From the NCBI RefSeq assembly GCF_001667145.1, contig NZ_LZIF01000044.1, positions 62,001-126,000 of the forward strand: a stretch of DNA of 64,000 nucleotides. Direction: 5' to 3'. This DNA comes from Mycobacterium sp. 852002-51971_SCH5477799-a. GTDB lineage: Bacteria > Actinomycetota > Actinomycetes > Mycobacteriales > Mycobacteriaceae. Below the pieces are notes generated by a model, which was not told where the DNA came from, made no database searches, and was given only the letters and a program-made list of their open reading frames with translations. A program made the translations under genes and the position numbers. Position 1 is the first letter of the stretch; every line of letters starts with the position of its first letter. Of the stretch, positions 60,096-64,000 are shown one piece after another.

Positions 60096-60749
60096 CTAGC
60101 GCACCAACGCGAGGGCGAAGCCGTCCCAGGGCTTGGCACCCACCGTCTGGATCACCGCGGTGTCCAGCCGCGGATCCTCGCCCATCGCCTGTAGCGTTTG
60201 CCGCACAGCCTGCGCCTGAGCGTTGGAGTCCGGATCGAGGATCTGTCCCTGCCGAATCACGTTGTCCGCCACGATGACCGCGCCGGGGCGGGCCAGTCGC
60301 ACCGACCAGTCCAGATAGGCGGGGTAGTTCTCCTTGTCGGCGTCGATGAAGATCAGATCGAAGGGACCGGTCACCGTCGGCAGCGTGTCCAGCGCGGCCC
60401 CGACGATCACCTGCACCCGATCGGCGAGGCCGGCCCGCTCCAGGTTGGCCCGCGCCACCTCGGCGTGCTTGGGCTCGTACTCCAGCGTCACCACCCGCCC
60501 TTGCGGGCCGGCGCCGCGCGCCAGCCAGATGGTGCTGAAACCGCCCAGCGTGCCGAGCTCGAGGATGCTGCGCGCACCGGTGGCACCGGCGAGCAGGCTC
60601 AAGAACTTTCCTTGCTGGACCGACACCGCAATCGGCGGCAATCCGGCCGCGCTGCTGGCCTCCAGGGCCGCGCTCAAGGACGGATCGTCATGCACCACGG
60701 TGCTGTCCAAAAATGCATCGACGTCTTCAGGGGTTGATTTCTCGGTCAT
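60096..60749 (-). CDS. O-methyltransferase (catechol-OMT-like), Rv0187-like
   Basis: This 217-residue SAM- and metal-dependent enzyme has motif [17 protein letters not shown], the metal-binding aspartates in FIDADKENY and DNVIRQGQ, and FKALVR-like ending (GFALALVR). It should methylate a catechol-type oxygen. The ATG giving [13 protein letters not shown] matches the family length. It is divergent from mymT, and the RicR box lies 79 bases from its start, so shared copper control is possible. Confidence 0.88.
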   Translation of the reverse strand: MTEKSTPEDVDAFLDSTVVHDDPSLSAALEASSAAGLPPIAVSVQQGKFLSLLAGATGARSILELGTLGGFSTIWLARGAGPQGRVVTLEYEPKHAEVARANLERAGLADRVQVIVGAALDTLPTVTGPFDLIFIDADKENYPAYLDWSVRLARPGAVIVADNVIRQGQILDPDSNAQAQAVRQTLQAMGEDPRLDTAVIQTVGAKPWDGFALALVR

Positions 60750-60827
60750 TTCGTCCACGCTAGCCGCGCCCGGGCGTGCCGGCACGCGGAGCCGGGCCGG
60801 CATCGAACCGTCCGCCGCCATTTACCG

Positions 60828-60846
60828 TATACCCATGGGGGGTATA
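60828..60846 (+). promoter_or_regulatory. RicR operator upstream of mymT
   Basis: TATACCC-N5-GGGTATA is identical in architecture to the box at ricR and contains TACCC-N5-GGGTA. Its right arm overlaps a TATAGT -10 hexamer (60845-60850), about 60 bases before the mymT ATG. Repression by apo-RicR and release by Cu(I) follow from the known regulon. Confidence 0.9.
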
Positions 60847-60908
60847 TAGTGAGGGTGCGGTCGACCCGCACCGCACAAGTCACCATCAACGAGAAAAGGG
60901 TGAGTTAC

Positions 60909-61055
60909 ATGGCAACTTACGAGGCCGGGACCGAGTTGACCTGCGGCCACGAAGGCTGCGGCTGTCGCGTCCGCATCGAGGTCCCCTGCCACTGCTCGGG
61001 TTCGGGCGAGCCCTACCGCTGCACGTGCGGCGACGCGCTGACCCCCGTCAAGTAG
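60909..61055 (+). CDS. mymT: Copper metallothionein MymT
   Basis: This 48-residue cytosolic protein binds Cu(I) and protects against copper stress. It has seven cysteines (C12, C17, C19, C27, C29, C38, C40), arranged as [12 protein letters not shown] and CTC blocks as in the M. tuberculosis MymT. The ATG giving [12 protein letters not shown] follows GAGAAAAGGG. H37Rv versions are annotated a few residues longer, and the frame here is open back to a GTG at 60849. The gene stands alone behind a perfect RicR box. Confidence 0.95.
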   Translation: MATYEAGTELTCGHEGCGCRVRIEVPCHCSGSGEPYRCTCGDALTPVK

Positions 61056-61097
61056 TCCACCGGGCCGGTCGTGCGTTCGGGTGCGTGCCCGTGGTGT

Positions 61098-63221
61098 TCA
61101 CCGCCCGAACGTACGGCCGGTCAGCTCGACCGTGGCGTCTAGCCGCATCGCTGTCGCCGACGCACCCACCGCCGCCGTATACGAGCCCGGGCGAATCCGC
61201 CAGCTCTTGGCTTTGCCGTCGTAGCGGGCGAGCAGGCGCGGGTCCGCCTCGACACTGACCCGGTGAATCGCACCGGGCTCGAGCTCCACCCGCTCGAATC
61301 CCAGCAGCCGTAAGCACGGTTCACCGGCGGCGGCCGTCAGGTACAGCTGGGCTACGTCCGCCCCGGCGCGGTCGCCGACATTGACGACGCTGAAACTGGC
61401 GCGGATGGTGTCTCCGCCGCTGACCACCAGGTCGTGGTAGTCAAACCTGGTGTAGGACAACCCATGACCGAAGGCGAACATCGGTTCGTGCCCGCGCGTG
61501 GCAAACCAGCGGTAGCCGACGTCGGCTCCTTCGGCGTAGTCGATCGTGGTGGCTGTGCCCCACGATTCGTCGGCGCCGGGCAGCTGCGGGCGCGGCGTTT
61601 GGTCCAGATCAACAGGAAAGGTGATCGGCAGCCGGCCCGACGGGTTCACCTGCCCGGTGAGTATCTCCGCGATGGCCCGGCCACCGGCCTGCCCCGGAAA
61701 CCACGCTTGCACAATGGCGTTCACCGAGTCCCGCCAGGGCATCGACACCGGATTGCCCGTCTGCAGCACCACGACGGTGTTCGGGTTGGCCGCCGCCACC
61801 GCGGTGATCAGCTCGTCTTGGCCCCACGGCAGCGACAGGTCGGCGATGTCGAAGCCTTCGCCTTCCGCGCGGACCGCGAACACGATCGCGATGTCGGCCT
61901 TGCGGGCCGCGCGCAGCGCCTCGGCTGGACTGATGCCGGGATCGAACTCGATCTGCGTGTGTGGCAGGTGTTTACGCAGCCCTTCCAGCGGACTCGGGGG
62001 CAGCAGGTACAGGTTGCGCAGCCCGGCCTCCAGGCCCGTGCCGCCGATGGGGACCACGCCCGCGTATCCGCCCGGCGGAACGACGGTGCTGGAACCGTAG
62101 CCGGCCGGCACACCCAGGTGTGCGTACCCGCCGATGACGGCGATGCGCACGCTCGACCCGGGCGCCAGCGGCAACGCCCCCCGGTTGGTCAGGAGCACGG
62201 TTCCCTGCCGGGCGATGTTCAGCGCAATCTCGTTGTGCGCGGCCAGGTCCGGCGTCGGCACCGCATCGGTTTTGTCAACGCCGATGGCGAACATGGACCG
62301 CAGGATCCGGCGAACCATGTCCGACAGGCGCTCCTTGGACAGCTGGCCGTCGGCGTACGCGTCACGCAGCGGCGCACCGAAGGACTCGGCCTGCCATAAC
62401 AGCGCGTCGATCTGGGCCCCACATTCCTGATCGAGGCCGGCCAGCGCGCACTGCCAGCTCGGCGTGGCACCCCAATCCGACATCACCCATCCCCGATAGC
62501 CCCAGGCACCCTTCAGCACGTCGTTGATCAAGACGGTGTTGGCCGCGGCATAATCGCCGTTGATCTTGTTATAGGCGGTCATCACGGCGCCGGGCTGCGA
62601 GCGCTCGATCGCCAATTCGAAGGCAAGCAAGTCGGATTCGCGGTGGGCATCGGGATCGATGACCGCGTCCAGGAAGTGCCGGTTGGTTTCGTTGCAGTTC
62701 AACGAGTAGTGCTTGACCGTCGAGATCACGCCTTGGCGCTGAATGCCGTCGATCGACTCGGCGGCCATCGTGGCGGTCAAAACCGGGTCCTCGGAATAAT
62801 ATTCGAAATTGCGGCCGTTGCGCGGGTCGCGGGCCAGGTTCATCGCGCCGGCGAGCTGCACGTTGAAGCCGCGGCTGCGCGCTTCGCGGCCGATCGCTTC
62901 GCCCGCGGCGCGGGCCAGCGACGGATTGAAGCTGGCGGCCAGCGCCAGACCGGCGGGCAGCGCAGTGGCGGTGTCGCCGTGGCGGAAACCCGGGTTGGTG
63001 ACGCCCAGGCCGGCGTCGCTCATCAGCAACGCCGGCACACCCAGGCGGGGAACACCCGGCACGTATCCCGCACTCATCGGCGTGTCCGCGGGGATGCGCT
63101 CGTCGCGGACCGGCCACATCTCGCCGGCCCCCATCACCGAGACCAGCAGCGCGAACCGTTCGTCGTCGGTCATCCGGGCCTCGACCTCGCGTGCCCGCGC
63201 GTCGGGATCGGCGGGGTTCAC
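61098..63221 (-). CDS. bglS: Glycoside hydrolase family 3 beta-glucosidase
   Basis: This 707-residue enzyme has a GH3 N-terminal barrel with the nucleophile D249 in VMSDWGAT and VKHYSLNCNETNR as the preceding sugar-binding block. A GH3 C-terminal domain and a fibronectin-like end (TRFDYHDLVVSGGD and onward) follow. It corresponds to Rv0186 (BglS). There is no signal peptide, so it acts in the cytosol. GTG overlaps the metalloprotease-like gene stop by 4 bases, so the two are translationally coupled. Confidence 0.92.
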   Translation of the reverse strand: MNPADPDARAREVEARMTDDERFALLVSVMGAGEMWPVRDERIPADTPMSAGYVPGVPRLGVPALLMSDAGLGVTNPGFRHGDTATALPAGLALAASFNPSLARAAGEAIGREARSRGFNVQLAGAMNLARDPRNGRNFEYYSEDPVLTATMAAESIDGIQRQGVISTVKHYSLNCNETNRHFLDAVIDPDAHRESDLLAFELAIERSQPGAVMTAYNKINGDYAAANTVLINDVLKGAWGYRGWVMSDWGATPSWQCALAGLDQECGAQIDALLWQAESFGAPLRDAYADGQLSKERLSDMVRRILRSMFAIGVDKTDAVPTPDLAAHNEIALNIARQGTVLLTNRGALPLAPGSSVRIAVIGGYAHLGVPAGYGSSTVVPPGGYAGVVPIGGTGLEAGLRNLYLLPPSPLEGLRKHLPHTQIEFDPGISPAEALRAARKADIAIVFAVRAEGEGFDIADLSLPWGQDELITAVAAANPNTVVVLQTGNPVSMPWRDSVNAIVQAWFPGQAGGRAIAEILTGQVNPSGRLPITFPVDLDQTPRPQLPGADESWGTATTIDYAEGADVGYRWFATRGHEPMFAFGHGLSYTRFDYHDLVVSGGDTIRASFSVVNVGDRAGADVAQLYLTAAAGEPCLRLLGFERVELEPGAIHRVSVEADPRLLARYDGKAKSWRIRPGSYTAAVGASATAMRLDATVELTGRTFGR

Positions 63222-63730
63222 CGCACACCCTCCTTGGCGTAGACCACCCGCAGCACATGCCCCAGTTCCGGTCCCATCACCAGCTCCGTCAACTCGCAGA
63301 TCGTCGCAACGAACTCGGGGCCGTGCGGCGGCTCGGCCTGGCACAAATGATGCGCCAGCTCATGCAGCATCACCAGCTCGCGCAGCGCCCAGTCGGCGGT
63401 ATCGCGATCGGGAACCGCGATAACGCCTGTGCCGTCACGGCTTTCGTAGTGCGCGGCGGTGGCGGCGCGGCGCGGTCGGACTCGGAGCGGCGACACTCCC
63501 GGCCACCGTCGCCGCACCGCCGGGAGCGCGAGCACGTCGTCCACATAGCGCTGCGCGGAGGCCACCGAACCGAATCGCCCCTCCGGCGGCAGCGTCAACT
63601 GCGTGCCGAAGAACTCCACCACCGGTGAACCGCGCTGGGCGGCACGGTCGAACATCGTCCGGACGAACTCCTCGGCCGCATAGACCTTGGAGCGTTGAGA
63701 ATCCCGCCGCGGGGAGTTCCCCGACGTCAC
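63218..63730 (-). CDS. Putative metallopeptidase (HExxH), Rv0185-like
   Basis: This 170-residue cytosolic protein has a zinc-binding HELAHH in LVMLHELAHHLCQ, with a following HGPEF that supplies a likely third ligand. It belongs to a small actinobacterial family (TIGR04338 type) of unknown substrate. Its start overlaps the Rv0184-like stop (ATGA) and its stop overlaps bglS (GTGA). The three genes form a tightly coupled operon. Confidence 0.83.
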   Translation of the reverse strand: MTSGNSPRRDSQRSKVYAAEEFVRTMFDRAAQRGSPVVEFFGTQLTLPPEGRFGSVASAQRYVDDVLALPAVRRRWPGVSPLRVRPRRAATAAHYESRDGTGVIAVPDRDTADWALRELVMLHELAHHLCQAEPPHGPEFVATICELTELVMGPELGHVLRVVYAKEGVR

Positions 63731-64000
63731 CCGCTCAGCGCGCTCCGCGCCCCGGGGAGTTCGGGACTGTCGCCCAGCCGCGCTCGCCTGCCGGCCCGGT
63801 CCCCGGCACGCCGTGCCGCCGACGAATACCCCGCCGACGCCCGGGCGGCCTGCCAGGTGCCGCGTGCCTTCGACGCACCGCGGTAGTAGTCCACCAGCTC
63901 GACCTCCTTGTCCCGCAACGCGATAGCGGTGCCCGGCGCCCGGCGGCGGTCATTGGTCGCTTCCCGCCGGGCCTGGTCGCGGGCCTCGGTCAGCCGCTGG
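63727..64000 (-). CDS. Rv0184-like (DUF2786-type) protein, C-terminal part
   Basis: The frame is open to the window edge, giving about 90 residues: QRLTEARDQARREATNDRRR, then ALRDKEVELVDYYRGASKA and an arginine/alanine-rich end with ELPGARSALSG. It matches the C-terminus of Rv0184, whose N-terminal DUF2786 domain lies outside the window. Function is unknown. The arginine-rich tail may contact nucleic acid. The stop overlaps the next start as ATGA. Confidence 0.78.
   Translation of the reverse strand, partial: QRLTEARDQARREATNDRRRAPGTAIALRDKEVELVDYYRGASKARGTWQAARASAGYSSAARRAGDRAGRRARLGDSPELPGARSALSG

Noticed and set aside
1..64000. Mobile element, prophage, CRISPR, tRNA or rRNA
   Set aside because: No transposase, integrase, terminal repeats, regular spacer array or recognisable RNA gene was seen on either strand.

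Overview
The window comes from a high-GC actinobacterium, almost certainly a slow-growing Mycobacterium that is not M. tuberculosis. Read left to right it follows the M. tuberculosis H37Rv block Rv0230c to Rv0184 in inverted order (php, acyltransferase, DUF3068 protein, echA1, lipC, lipW, fadE3, fadD4, pckA, trmB, mmpL3, mmpL11, zmp1, ricR, ilvD, mymT, bglS). Several local insertions, losses and one gene remnant separate it from H37Rv. The species cannot be fixed from the sequence alone. I see no tRNA, rRNA, CRISPR array or insertion sequence.

Bases 1-9694 hold the 3' end of a phosphotriesterase-like gene, an adenylating acyl-CoA ligase, and an envelope locus: membrane acyltransferase, DUF3068 protein, polytopic protein, GT4 glycosyltransferase and methyltransferase. 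An aldehyde dehydrogenase follows. Bases 9695-13656 are accessory relative to H37Rv: a crotonase remnant, an AT-rich operator-like patch, a 43-residue ORF ahead of a TetR gene, an acyl-CoA ligase with a 98-residue partner, and an isoprenylcysteine-methyltransferase-like protein divergent from another TetR.

Bases 14244-28684 are mostly lipid metabolism: echA1, a WS/DGAT acyltransferase, lipC, lipW, a MaoC-like double-hotdog protein, fadE3, an extended crotonase and fadD4. An amidohydrolase and an oddly ordered class III CoA-transferase are inserted, and an orphan methyltransferase sits where H37Rv has Rv0218/Rv0219. Bases 28719-31021 form a compact module: a QueA-like protein and an SDR, divergent from a SoxR-type regulator with a dyad between them. 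pckA and two P-loop-degenerate GTPase-like proteins follow.

Bases 35877-48772 are the MmpL region: trmB, an NYN-domain gene and mmpL3 in one run, an AI-2E transporter, a YbhN-like membrane protein, a secreted Rv0203-type heme-binding protein divergent from mmpL11, then omamB/omamA (Mce-associated). Bases 48814-54831 hold zmp1, a molybdopterin oxidoreductase with its TetR and a perfect operator palindrome, and an L,D-transpeptidase.

Bases 54949-61055 form a copper-response neighbourhood: an MFS transporter, ricR, ilvD, an SPW membrane protein, a nitronate-monooxygenase-like gene, an O-methyltransferase and the metallothionein mymT. Perfect RicR boxes lie upstream of both ricR and mymT. The window ends with the translationally coupled set Rv0184-like, Rv0185-like metalloprotease and bglS.
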